From assembly GCA_943329105.2 (NCBI GenBank), contig CALQCP020000005.1, positions 1 to 27,843 on the forward strand: a stretch of 27,843 nt of DNA, in the 5' to 3' direction. A program made the translations under genes and the position numbers. This DNA is from Chitinophaga pinensis (GTDB taxonomy: Bacteria; Planctomycetota; Phycisphaerae; Phycisphaerales; SM1A02). The notes beneath the pieces were generated by a model that saw only the letters and a list, made by a program, of their open reading frames with translations, was not told the origin of the DNA and searched no databases. Below, piece after piece: positions 7,743 to 15,395 of this stretch. Numbering within the stretch: position 1 is the stretch's first letter; each line of letters begins with the position of its first letter.

Positions 7743-9410
7743 ATGAGTCAAGACACATTTCGGTCAGAGTCGTCTGCGGGAGATGCATTCGGAGATGAGG
7801 GTTCTTCCGTTGACATCCTTGGGTTTCTACAACGCCACCGCCGTCGATTCTTTATGGCGACGTTGGTGGTTGGGCTCTTGACTCTTTCAGCAGTGGCGGT
7901 CTCGCGGGCTATTCCCCCAGTAGCGCGCACCGCGTACATGGAAATCACCCCCACCTTCCCTGGCGCGCGCGAGGGTCGATATCCCAACCGCGCCCCATTC
8001 AGCCCGCAAGACATTGTTGCGACGTCCGTGGTGGAACCGGTATGGCGCGCGCAGGGCCTTGAAGCCGTTGTGTCGCTACCTGACCTCTGCAGAAACCTGC
8101 AGATTGTTCGAGGTGGCGATGAGCTAGACCTACTCCGAAGTGACTATCAGCAAAAATTGGCAAACAGCAAACTCACCGCCACCGAGCGTAGTGCACTGGA
8201 AGCGGAGTTTGCTAGCAAGTCAAAGGCACTGTCTGGCGCCTCCTTCGAGATCTTGTTGGGTGCCCCCAGTTATTCGATGTCAAACGGGCAGATGGAGCGC
8301 CTGCTTGGTGCCATTCCAGTGGAGTGGGCGCGCGCCTCGGATGTCGCTGGTGCTCGCTCCTATGAATACCCGCTACCCCTTGGCAAAGAACTCCGTGCGT
8401 CTGCGGCACAGATTTCGTCGGATAGTCAGGCTGCTAGTTCGGTGATTCATGCAGAGCGGATGAAGAGTTTCATTGATGCACTCAATACGTCGATCGCGGC
8501 GATGAGCAAACTGCCCGGCTCGGATGTTGTCAAGGATTCACGGGGAGCGTCCATTGTGGACCTTGGGCAAGAGGTGGCCTCCATTCGGCGCAACATGGTG
8601 ATCCCGGCGTATATCGACACCATGCAGGAAGCAAAGGACATTGACCCTGAGGGATACGCATCCATACGTTCAACGCGCCGCAAATTGCTTGAATCCGAGC
8701 TCAATAGTGCGAAGGAGAAATCTCGCGTCCTTGTGGAGGCATTCAATGATTATGCTGATGAGACGCGCTTAGTTCGGCGCAAGACAGATGCAAACGTTGA
8801 CGACCCCCGTCAGGCTGGAATCCTGGCAAATGTTGACGGCACATTTATTGATCGAGTCATCGAACAGGCCGTCAAGAGCCGCGATGTTGAATACCGCCGT
8901 GAACTGACAGACCGACGATTGCAGGCGGAACTGGATGTCATCGATCGAACCACTACCTCAGAGTTTGAGACATGGCTAGAAAAGACAGTGCAGGAGCGCC
9001 CTGCAACGCCGTCAGCGATGCTTGCATCTGGGAAGCGGCTTGCTACCTTGACTGAATCGCTTGCTTCGTTTGCAGACCGCGCGCATGAAATCATGACGAT
9101 TCTTTCCGCTCGCAACTTGAATTCAACGTCCAGCATGTACATGATGGAAATGGCTCCCACGATCCGTAGCGAGGCTTGGGTGTCTTTGCGAACCATCGCC
9201 CTAGCAGGATTTGCAGTGTGGGCTGCCGTGATGGCCGTCGTTGCGATGTGGGGGCTGGCCTTTGATCGCCAACAGATGCGCCGCCTTGCTCGGCTGGGCG
9301 GACCACATGCCGCACCGCTGGCTGATCACGTGGCCGCCAATGTTGGCGCTGTTGCGGATCTTTCCGATCGACGGCCGGCACCTCGCCGTTTAGCGGGCGA
9401 GGTCCGCTAG
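7743..9410 (+). CDS. Wzz-like polysaccharide chain-length regulator (co-polymerase)
   Basis: The topology is diagnostic more than the sequence: 555 residues with a short cytosolic N-terminus, a first membrane helix at about 36-55, a long charged and largely helical periplasmic region with coiled-coil character, and a second helix at about 484-506 followed by a basic C-terminal tail. The segment just before the first helix (VDILGFLQRHRRRFF) matches the usual position of the Wzz N-terminal motif. There is no C-terminal Walker-type tyrosine kinase, so it resembles stand-alone chain-length determinants used with Wzx/Wzy export. The periplasmic region of about 430 residues is longer than in classical Wzz (about 330 residues in total). 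The protein lacks a recognisable Pro-rich motif before the second helix, so the assignment stays family-level. Convergent with the GH57 gene, 4 bp away. Confidence 0.7.
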   Translation: MSQDTFRSESSAGDAFGDEGSSVDILGFLQRHRRRFFMATLVVGLLTLSAVAVSRAIPPVARTAYMEITPTFPGAREGRYPNRAPFSPQDIVATSVVEPVWRAQGLEAVVSLPDLCRNLQIVRGGDELDLLRSDYQQKLANSKLTATERSALEAEFASKSKALSGASFEILLGAPSYSMSNGQMERLLGAIPVEWARASDVAGARSYEYPLPLGKELRASAAQISSDSQAASSVIHAERMKSFIDALNTSIAAMSKLPGSDVVKDSRGASIVDLGQEVASIRRNMVIPAYIDTMQEAKDIDPEGYASIRSTRRKLLESELNSAKEKSRVLVEAFNDYADETRLVRRKTDANVDDPRQAGILANVDGTFIDRVIEQAVKSRDVEYRRELTDRRLQAELDVIDRTTTSEFETWLEKTVQERPATPSAMLASGKRLATLTESLASFADRAHEIMTILSARNLNSTSSMYMMEMAPTIRSEAWVSLRTIALAGFAVWAAVMAVVAMWGLAFDRQQMRRLARLGGPHAAPLADHVAANVGAVADLSDRRPAPRRLAGEVR

Positions 9411-9414
9411 CGGC

Positions 9415-10629
9415 TTACACCCCAACCCGCGTGCGCAAGTTGTCAAGCACATTCATGAAGTTGATGTACGCGTCGTACGGGCTGTCGTACGGGCTGAAGT
9501 ACTTGTGGACATCGCCGTCTGCCCAGTACTTGGTGCACATGTAGTAGAAGTGGTCGCTGGTGGTGAGTTTGCGCCAGTCCTCAAGAATCCATGGATCGCC
9601 GGCGGCATGGCGGGCACGCACGCCGGCCTCCAGTTCATACAACTGTGCAATCGCGTTGTCCTGCAGCGGGTTGCCCAGCCACGCTGAGAGATCCCGCTCG
9701 CTATCTGCCCAACTAATGAATTGCTCGCTGGAGTATTCACCAACCGGCCGATGAGCGGCGGATGCCTCGCTGACGGTGAGGAATCCGTTCTGCCCGGGAT
9801 TTGCATCAAAGACGGCTTCGGGCAACTTGTCCAGGAAGTCAAAGATGCCGGTCGAAGCCCATTGGTGCTCGCCGAACGTCTCGTAGTCCATGAACAAATT
9901 GCAGAGGTAACCATCACCGTTGATCTGATTGACCCACTTGGCAAAGCGCTGCGCGTCCAGCGGCCATTCCTTCCAATTGCGGTCGCTGAACCGGAACGCA
10001 ACGTCATCGGAGAGTCGGTAGTTCTTCAGGAGCAGACGAACGGGATGGTGTCCAGGCGGCGTTGCTTGCGCCGGCGGCGCGTACACGTAATTGGGGCTGC
10101 GGCCAGTGAGCAGGCGGTCGACGCCTTCGCAGACCATGGTCTTGTAGTCGCCGAGCCAAGCCACATGACCTGCAAGTTCATTGTTGTAGATCAGCTCCGT
10201 GTTACGGAACGCGGTTGGCTTGTAGCCATTAAAGAGCCGCGCGATCTCAGCGCGATGCAGGCGTACCTGCTCATCAAACTCGGCGCGTGAGAACAGGAAC
10301 GCCAACGAATGGTGGCTCGTCTCATCAAGCAGCTCACATGCGCCGGTATCAACCAAGCGTCGCAGGGTGTCGAGTACGTCCGGAGCCCACTCCTCAAGTT
10401 GCTTGAGCGCGGTGCCGCTGACCGAGAAACTCACCCGAAAGCGTTGGTCATGCCGGCGCACCAAATCCAGCAGCTTCTGCGTGGTTGGCCGATAGCACTT
10501 ATCCGCAACTTTGCGCAGGATGGTGGCATTCGCCTCGTTGTCAAAGTAGAAGGGGTCTGTGTCAAAGACTGAGTAGCGGCGCAGCCGAAACGGCTGATGA
10601 AGCTCGAAGTAGAAGACGACAGAAGCCAT
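9415..10629 (-). CDS. GH57 family alpha-amylase / glucan-acting enzyme
   Basis: The 404-residue protein carries the ordered signatures of glycoside hydrolase family 57: HQP at residues 11-13, a region ending LLDETSHHSLAF (101-111), FRNTELIYNN with the candidate nucleophile Glu145, and MDYETFGEH with the candidate acid/base Asp248. It lacks a signal peptide and so should be cytosolic, acting on alpha-1,4-glucans such as glycogen. GH57 proteins include alpha-amylases, 4-alpha-glucanotransferases and branching enzymes; length and motif spelling favour the short alpha-amylase group, but specificity is not certain. Its place in a surface-polysaccharide locus is unexpected, and it may simply be a resident neighbour. 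A perfect 12-bp tandem repeat (9473-9496) encodes SPYDSPYD near the C-terminus. The start is preceded by GATAAC 8 nt upstream, divergent from the dehydratase gene. Confidence 0.9.
   Translation of the reverse strand: MASVVFYFELHQPFRLRRYSVFDTDPFYFDNEANATILRKVADKCYRPTTQKLLDLVRRHDQRFRVSFSVSGTALKQLEEWAPDVLDTLRRLVDTGACELLDETSHHSLAFLFSRAEFDEQVRLHRAEIARLFNGYKPTAFRNTELIYNNELAGHVAWLGDYKTMVCEGVDRLLTGRSPNYVYAPPAQATPPGHHPVRLLLKNYRLSDDVAFRFSDRNWKEWPLDAQRFAKWVNQINGDGYLCNLFMDYETFGEHQWASTGIFDFLDKLPEAVFDANPGQNGFLTVSEASAAHRPVGEYSSEQFISWADSERDLSAWLGNPLQDNAIAQLYELEAGVRARHAAGDPWILEDWRKLTTSDHFYYMCTKYWADGDVHKYFSPYDSPYDAYINFMNVLDNLRTRVGV
9473..9496 (-). repeat. Perfect 12-bp tandem duplication inside the GH57 gene
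   Basis: TCGTACGGGCTG occurs twice in a row. It is in frame and adds four residues (SPYD repeated) near the C-terminus of the GH57 protein. It may be a slippage product or just a natural Pro/Asp/Tyr repeat. Confidence 0.6.
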
Positions 10630-10637
10630 AAGCGGAG

Positions 10638-10643
10638 GTTATC
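10638..10643 (-). promoter_or_regulatory. -10-like GATAAC before the GH57 gene
   Basis: On the minus strand GATAAC stands 8 nt before the ATG at 10629. It matches the TATAAT core only partly (positions 2-5). Its position agrees with the other -10-like elements in this window and suggests a leaderless message. Confidence 0.28.
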
Positions 10644-10681
10644 CGGAGCGCGGAAGCATCGCCGAGCGGGGTACGCGGTGG

Positions 10682-10687
10682 TACAGT
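10682..10687 (+). promoter_or_regulatory. -10-like TACAGT before the 4,6-dehydratase gene
   Basis: TACAGT lies 8 nt before the ATG at 10696. This spacing, shared with other lead genes, is the main reason for choosing that ATG over the in-frame ATGs at 10597 and 10729. GGAG directly abuts the ATG and is too close to act as a Shine-Dalgarno site. Confidence 0.38.
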
Positions 10688-10695
10688 GCACGGAG

Positions 10696-12609
10696 ATGCC
10701 TGAACCCGGACACGCATTCGCTCGTTCCATGCGCCTGATTGATCGCCTGCCCCGCGGGGGAAAGCAGTTGCTGATGGTTGCATGGGATGCCAGCAGCGCT
10801 GTTGTGTGCCTATGGGCGGCGTTTGCGCTGCGCCTTGGCACGGTGGAATTGCCAGCGGCGGTATCAGTCTGGGAAGTCATGGCCGCGGGCATCATTGTCC
10901 CGCCCATCTTCTGGGCGTTTGGGCTGTACCGAGAAATCACGCGTTACATCGGGCCGCGGTATGCGTGGTTGTTGTTGCAGGCGTGTGTCACAGTGTCGGC
11001 AATTCTGTTGCTCTTGACGTTGGTTGCCCCAGGTCGAGGAACAGGCATTCCGCGCACGGCGCCGTTGATCGGCGGCATCTTGCTCATCGGAGCCACTGGT
11101 GGCGTTCGCTTGCTGGTGCGCCGTTTCCTTCGGATCAGCACCCGAACCCGCAGCCGCCTAGCCATTCTGGGTGCGAGCGATGTTGGTGCTGGCCTTGCCG
11201 CGGCGATCGGTCACGACCGCGTATCCGCCGTAGTGGCGTTCTTTGATGACAACCCGTCGCTGGCGGGCGGCGCCATGCGTGGAGTTCGCATCTATCCAAC
11301 GAGCGCATTCGATGCAGTACGCGCCGACACGGACTTCGATTCGCTGTTAGTAGCCGTTGGGCCAAAGAGCCGAGCCCGGTGCCGAGAGGTGTTGGAACAT
11401 GCGGCAGCGGTCGGCGTTCGGGTGCTAGCGGTGCCAACACTCGCCGAGATTAATGATGGACGCGTGAATGTTGATGCACTCCGCCCGCTTGCGATCGAAG
11501 ACCTCCTCGGCCGCGCGCCGGTGGAGCCTGACGCCACGCTCCTTGGCGCGAATGTGGTTGGCAAGACGGTCTTGGTGACGGGCGCTGGCGGATCCATAGG
11601 CAGTGAACTGTGTCGTCAAGTGATGGACCTTGGCCCAAAATGCTTGATCTTGCTGGATAACGGTGAATTCAACCTATTCCAAATTGACAGCGAACTGAAT
11701 CGCTCGCGCCACTCGCTGGCTCCTGGTTCAGCGCGCGCTGTCATTCACCGCTACCTCGCAAGTGTCACTGACCATGTACGGATCGACCGCATCATGGAGC
11801 AGCATCGCCCCGACACCATCTACCACGCTGCCGCATACAAGCACGTGCCGATCGTGGAAGACAACGAGCCTGAAGGCGCAGAGGTCAATGTCTTAGGCAC
11901 GCTCCGTGTTGCCGAAGCCGCGCTGAAGCACGGCGTGCAGGACATGGTCTTTGTGAGTACCGACAAGGCGGTCCGTCCAACCAGCGTCATGGGTGCATCG
12001 AAGCGCGTGGCAGAAATGACGCTGCAGGCCCTCCATGCGCGGTACGGGGGCAAGGGCAAGACGCGATTCACCATGGTTCGTTTCGGAAACGTCCTTGGCT
12101 CAAGCGGCAGTGTGGTGCCGATCTTTAAGGAACAGATCATGTCCGGAGGTCCGGTCACGGTCACTCATCCAGAGGTCACGCGATACTTCATGACCATCCC
12201 GGAGGCTGTGCAGTTGATTCTGCAGGCTGGCGCCATGGGGGAGGGCGGCGATGTCTTTGTTCTGGATATGGGCGATCCGGTCCGTATCACTGATATGGCA
12301 CGGAACATGATCAGACTCTCCGGGCGCACGATCCGCGAAGCGTCCAACCCGAACGGCGAGATCGAGATTGTGTTTACGGGTATGCGCCCGGGTGAGAAGC
12401 TCTACGAAGAACTAGTGATTGGCGCGGAACTCATGCCCACGCAACACGTTGGCATACTCCGGGCTCGCGAAGCATTCACGCCGTGGGAAGTGTTTGAACA
12501 CCGCTTGCAGCAATTGGAGGCGGCGGTAAGTCAGCATGACCGCGTAAGGGTGCGGGAACTAGTCATGACCACAGGGCTCGGGGAAATGGCGAAAGATAGA
12601 AGTAACTAG
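10696..12609 (+). CDS. Membrane-bound nucleotide-sugar 4,6-dehydratase (WbpM/CapD/FlaA1-like, long form)
   Basis: The 637-residue protein has about four N-terminal membrane helices (about residues 25-150), then a CoA-binding-like first Rossmann domain and the catalytic SDR domain. The latter shows VTGAGGSIGSE (from residue 294) for NAD(P), YHAAAYKHVP, and STDKAVRPTSVMGASKR with Met432/Lys436 in place of the usual Tyr-x3-Lys. That S-M-K variant is characteristic of WbpM-type long dehydratases. GMRPGEKLYEEL near the C-terminus is another family hallmark. These enzymes convert UDP-GlcNAc to the 4-keto-6-deoxy sugar used for QuiNAc, FucNAc or bacillosamine derivatives. Start choice: the reading frame stays open to 10597, but that region overlaps the divergent GH57 start; 10729 is also possible. 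It faces the inserted high-G+C block; its stop is immediately followed by the stop of a truncated convergent gene. Confidence 0.92.
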   Translation: MPEPGHAFARSMRLIDRLPRGGKQLLMVAWDASSAVVCLWAAFALRLGTVELPAAVSVWEVMAAGIIVPPIFWAFGLYREITRYIGPRYAWLLLQACVTVSAILLLLTLVAPGRGTGIPRTAPLIGGILLIGATGGVRLLVRRFLRISTRTRSRLAILGASDVGAGLAAAIGHDRVSAVVAFFDDNPSLAGGAMRGVRIYPTSAFDAVRADTDFDSLLVAVGPKSRARCREVLEHAAAVGVRVLAVPTLAEINDGRVNVDALRPLAIEDLLGRAPVEPDATLLGANVVGKTVLVTGAGGSIGSELCRQVMDLGPKCLILLDNGEFNLFQIDSELNRSRHSLAPGSARAVIHRYLASVTDHVRIDRIMEQHRPDTIYHAAAYKHVPIVEDNEPEGAEVNVLGTLRVAEAALKHGVQDMVFVSTDKAVRPTSVMGASKRVAEMTLQALHARYGGKGKTRFTMVRFGNVLGSSGSVVPIFKEQIMSGGPVTVTHPEVTRYFMTIPEAVQLILQAGAMGEGGDVFVLDMGDPVRITDMARNMIRLSGRTIREASNPNGEIEIVFTGMRPGEKLYEELVIGAELMPTQHVGILRAREAFTPWEVFEHRLQQLEAAVSQHDRVRVRELVMTTGLGEMAKDRSN

Positions 12610-12672
12610 TTAGTGAGCCACGCCATCTTGCGCCACCACTTTAAATGCGGTGCGCCACAGGATCTTCAAGAC
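12610..12672 (-). pseudogene. C-terminal remnant of a polyisoprenyl-phosphate sugar transferase (WcaJ/EpsL-type)
   Basis: On the minus strand, 20 codons ending in TAA (12610-12612) read LKILWRTAFKVVAQDGVAH. This matches the usual end of the bacterial sugar-transferase family (PF02397), where a (D)LKIL-x-(R/K)T segment is followed by KV..R.G and the stop. The same frame is closed by a TAG at 12691, so only the tail survives. Its stop abuts the stop of the dehydratase gene, as expected for an old convergent pair. The stop codon of the WecA/WbpL-like gene (12666-12668) lies inside this remnant, so the incoming gene ends in recipient DNA. This implies that one initiating transferase was replaced by another. 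The match is short and made by eye against a remembered family pattern. Confidence 0.5.
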
Positions 12673-13739
12673 GCCGTCCCTGGGAGTTTCCTAGGCGTCG
12701 TGCCCGTCGCGGGTTCACGGCCTGCGCCCGCGAGGAACGCGGCCACCACGAACGCGGCGTACAGCCCGGTCACCAGCCACGGTCCGGCATTCGGCCAGCA
12801 CTGTGCTGCCACCGCGATTGGCGCCACCAACGCGAAGTTCAGGGCCGAATAGGTGCCGGTGACAGCGCGATGGCTCGCGCCTCTTCGTACCGCTCGCTGG
12901 TAAGCGTGCGTCCGGTGTGCCTGGGCCGGATTTGCGCCCGCCGCCACCCGCAGAACCAGGGCGGTGCCGGCATCGGCCATGAATGCCGCAGGAAGCGCGG
13001 CGGCTGCCCATGGATCCAGCGTGCCCCTCGAAACGGCGGCGAGCAACGCCCAGGCGACCAGCAGCCCGAGTGCGCCGCTTCCGCAATCTCCCATGAAGAT
13101 CCGTGCGCTCGACATGTTGACCACGAGAAAGCCGATCAGCGCCATCGCTGCCGCGATCAGCAGCCATCCGAGGTCGTCCGACGGCTCCGCGGCAATCAGC
13201 ATGGCTCCAGTGCAGGCAAGCACGAATGCCCCTTCGGCGGCCGCGATACCGTCGATGCCGTCCATGAAGTTCACCATGTTGACGCACCACGCGGCGAAGA
13301 TCGCTGCTGCGGCGGTCAGTGCCAGTGCTGCAATCCAGCCCAGGGCGAGTGACTGGGAGATCACGTGCATCTGCGATGCGACGGCTGCCAACCCGCACGC
13401 GAGGTGGACGACGAGGCGCAATGCCGGTGCAACGCCCCGCACGTCGTCGACCAGGCCGATTGCTGCCACGCACAGCATGGCCACGGCTGCTAGCCCTGCG
13501 GAAACGCGCATGGCATCGTCGATCCCGCTGTCCGCCATGGCTGCCACGGCGAGCATGATCACGATCAATGCCACGAAGCCTGCACCGCCCGCTCGCGGCA
13601 CGGGCACCGCGTGCGAACTGCGTTCGTTGGGAATGTCCAGCACGGCGCGGCGGATCAGCAGCGTCCGCAGGCCCAAGGTTGCGAACAGCGTCGCAACGCC
13701 CATCGCTGCCGCGAGCATCATTCCTGGCCAGAGGCTCAT
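12666..13739 (-). CDS. WecA/WbpL-type undecaprenyl-phosphate glycosyl-1-phosphate transferase
   Basis: The 357-residue multi-pass membrane protein belongs to the MraY/WecA superfamily, which starts polysaccharide assembly by moving a HexNAc-1-phosphate from UDP to undecaprenyl phosphate. Visible hallmarks: DIPNERSSHAVPVPRAGG at residues 35-52, the paired Asp98-Asp99 in GLVDD, VNFMDGIDG at 156-164, FMGDCGSG at 215-222, and HRTH at 275-278. The spelling is closest to the WbpL/WbcO-like subgroup found in pseudomonad and xanthomonad O-antigen clusters (from memory). G+C is much higher than in the neighbours on the left, suggesting import with the next two genes. The last residues and the stop codon come from flanking DNA that looks like the tail of a different initiating transferase. 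The start overlaps a mini-ORF (ATGA). Confidence 0.9.
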   Translation of the reverse strand: MSLWPGMMLAAAMGVATLFATLGLRTLLIRRAVLDIPNERSSHAVPVPRAGGAGFVALIVIMLAVAAMADSGIDDAMRVSAGLAAVAMLCVAAIGLVDDVRGVAPALRLVVHLACGLAAVASQMHVISQSLALGWIAALALTAAAAIFAAWCVNMVNFMDGIDGIAAAEGAFVLACTGAMLIAAEPSDDLGWLLIAAAMALIGFLVVNMSSARIFMGDCGSGALGLLVAWALLAAVSRGTLDPWAAAALPAAFMADAGTALVLRVAAGANPAQAHRTHAYQRAVRRGASHRAVTGTYSALNFALVAPIAVAAQCWPNAGPWLVTGLYAAFVVAAFLAGAGREPATGTTPRKLPGTAS

Positions 13740-13798
13740 GCTCTCGCGCCGGCGACCAGGATGCGAGGACGTGGGTTGTTCATTTCTGGCCTTTTCAT
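13736..13798 (-). pseudogene. 20-codon mini-ORF, possible remnant of an NAD-dependent epimerase
   Basis: The minus strand from ATG at 13798 (or 13783) reads to a TGA that overlaps the WecA/WbpL-like start as ATGA. The residues MNNPRPRILVAGARA start like a Rossmann-fold SDR (basic residue, hydrophobic strand ILV, then GA) and then stop. In pseudomonad O-antigen clusters an epimerase/reductase gene (wbpV) directly precedes wbpL, so this could be such a gene reduced by internal deletion to its first and last codons. A translational leader for the downstream gene is the alternative. Confidence 0.33.
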
Positions 13799-13841
13799 TA
13801 GGTTACCTCAGTCGGATACTTCCGACGGGATTGCTCCCAAT

Positions 13842-13903
13842 GGTCCGTCGACCCCAGCGCTCGCGAGGAGTATCAGTGGGCGGAGACCCGAATTCGACGG
13901 ACC
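13842..13903. repeat. Inverted repeat in the gap between the WecA-like and GT4 genes
   Basis: Perfect 10-bp arms GGTCCGTCGA (13842-13851) and TCGACGGACC (13894-13903) are separated by 42 nt. A smaller hairpin, GTCGGA-TACT-TCCGAC (13811-13826), lies beside it. Neither has a T-run, so neither is a classical intrinsic terminator. They lie between two minus-strand genes. Confidence 0.35.
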
Positions 13904-13915
13904 TTCGTCGGCAAG

Positions 13916-15184
13916 TTACCGATCGACCATTCCGCGAGCCTTCGCACGGCGCCCGACGACGCGCTGCAGCTCCCCGAGCGCACGCGGTGCGATCGCATCC
14001 CAGTCGAGGTGCGCCCGCACATGCGCGCGGCACCGCTCCGACATTCCGGCTAGCGATCCCTGGTCTGCATCGAGCATCGCCTCGATCGCTGCCGCGAGTT
14101 CGGCGGGCCGCTGGGCCGGGCAGGCCCATCCCAATCCATGGTCCTGAACGGGGTCCGGTGCATCGGGCGCCGCATGGATCACGGGAAGGCCCTCGCCGAG
14201 CATCAGGCTGATCTTCTGCGCGGACGTGCCGTGCCGGTACAGGGGCAAGTCGAGCCATCCCTGGAAGCCCGCGCGTGCGCGGCGCATGAGGGCACGCACC
14301 TGGTCCTGCGGCACGTGGCCGAGGAAGCGGAAGACATCGGGGTCGGTCGCCATCGCCCTGCGCTCGATGCGGGCCCGTTCCGTTCCTTCGCCAGCGATCA
14401 GGCATCGGAGGTTCGCCCGCCGGGCGGGTTGTAGCAGCGCAACCGCGTCCACGAGCTGGTCCATGGCGTTAGGGACGCCGATCGCGCCAGCGTAGAGCAG
14501 CAGCTGGCGCCCGGCGCCGTGCGCGCGTGAGACTTCCAGCTCGAGTTCATCCCGCAGCGGCGACACGTCGACCCGCAGGTCGACGCCGTTCGGGATGACC
14601 AGGCAGCGGTCTGCGGTCACGCCAAGCGGGCGCAGGCACCGTGCGATTCCGGGGAGCGTCGAGGCAACCGCGTCTGCATCGCGGTATCCGCGATGCACCA
14701 CGCGCCGGCACCACGCCACCATCGGGTGCCACGAAGGCAGGCCGCCGAGTTGCTCGAGGCTCTCGGGCCAGAGATCGCGGACTTCAGGTACGAACGAGGC
14801 GCCAGCGCCCCTCGCGAAACGGCTGGCGGCACCCCACACGAAAGGCTGCGGACTGGAGGCGATGACGATGTCCGGAGGCGAGGCCACCCACGCGGCGTGC
14901 TGCATGGCATGTGCCACTGCCCGATTGAAGGCAATTACGTTCCGGAGCCGACCGACGCCGTTGCCGGTGTACGCGGGTACGCGCAGGAACCGGAACTCCA
15001 CGCCGTCGACCGTCCGTGTTCCATCACGCCCCGGATCCGCCGTGCCGCCGATCGCCGTGGATGCCGTGAAGACGCGCACCTCGACGCCCGCGGCGGCCCA
15101 GCGCCGGCCGAGCTCCCAGTGCCGCCAGCCCGTGCCGATGCCCGGTCCGCCCGCGTAGTGATTGACTATCCAGATGGATCGCAT
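13916..15184 (-). CDS. GT4 family glycosyltransferase, WbuB-like
   Basis: The 422-residue protein begins MRSIWIVNHYAGGPGIGTGWRHWELGRRW-like, the usual opening of WbuB-type GT4 enzymes (strand, HYA, donor-proximal Gly-rich loop). PEVRDLWPESLEQLG at roughly 142-156 is the subgroup hallmark, followed by IPNGVD, LLLYAGAIG (start of the C-terminal GT-B domain) and a GT4 donor-binding region around KISLMLGEGLPVI. WbuB-like enzymes usually add 6-deoxy-HexNAc residues such as FucNAc, which would fit the 4,6-dehydratase here; that is inference. I chose ATG at 15184; a TTG three codons upstream also extends the frame. G+C and codon use are clearly higher than in the flanking backbone. The gene is divergent from the GT4 gene at 15396 and belongs to the same imported block. 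Confidence 0.87.
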   Translation of the reverse strand: MRSIWIVNHYAGGPGIGTGWRHWELGRRWAAAGVEVRVFTASTAIGGTADPGRDGTRTVDGVEFRFLRVPAYTGNGVGRLRNVIAFNRAVAHAMQHAAWVASPPDIVIASSPQPFVWGAASRFARGAGASFVPEVRDLWPESLEQLGGLPSWHPMVAWCRRVVHRGYRDADAVASTLPGIARCLRPLGVTADRCLVIPNGVDLRVDVSPLRDELELEVSRAHGAGRQLLLYAGAIGVPNAMDQLVDAVALLQPARRANLRCLIAGEGTERARIERRAMATDPDVFRFLGHVPQDQVRALMRRARAGFQGWLDLPLYRHGTSAQKISLMLGEGLPVIHAAPDAPDPVQDHGLGWACPAQRPAELAAAIEAMLDADQGSLAGMSERCRAHVRAHLDWDAIAPRALGELQRVVGRRAKARGMVDR

Positions 15185-15395
15185 GGCGGTCAAGGTACCT
15201 GCCTGCGGACATCGGTTGGCTCATGCAGGATGCCTAAGGAATGCCTGCGTGCGGCGATCGTGGCTTCGCGTGGGTACGGAAAGACGAACCACTCGATCGA
15301 GGTTCTCGTCCGCAGGTTCGCCGCTACACTCGATTTCGCTGTTGCCGCACATTCGTCGGCAGGCGGAAACCCTGCCGCGAGGGCTCGGTGAGAGC

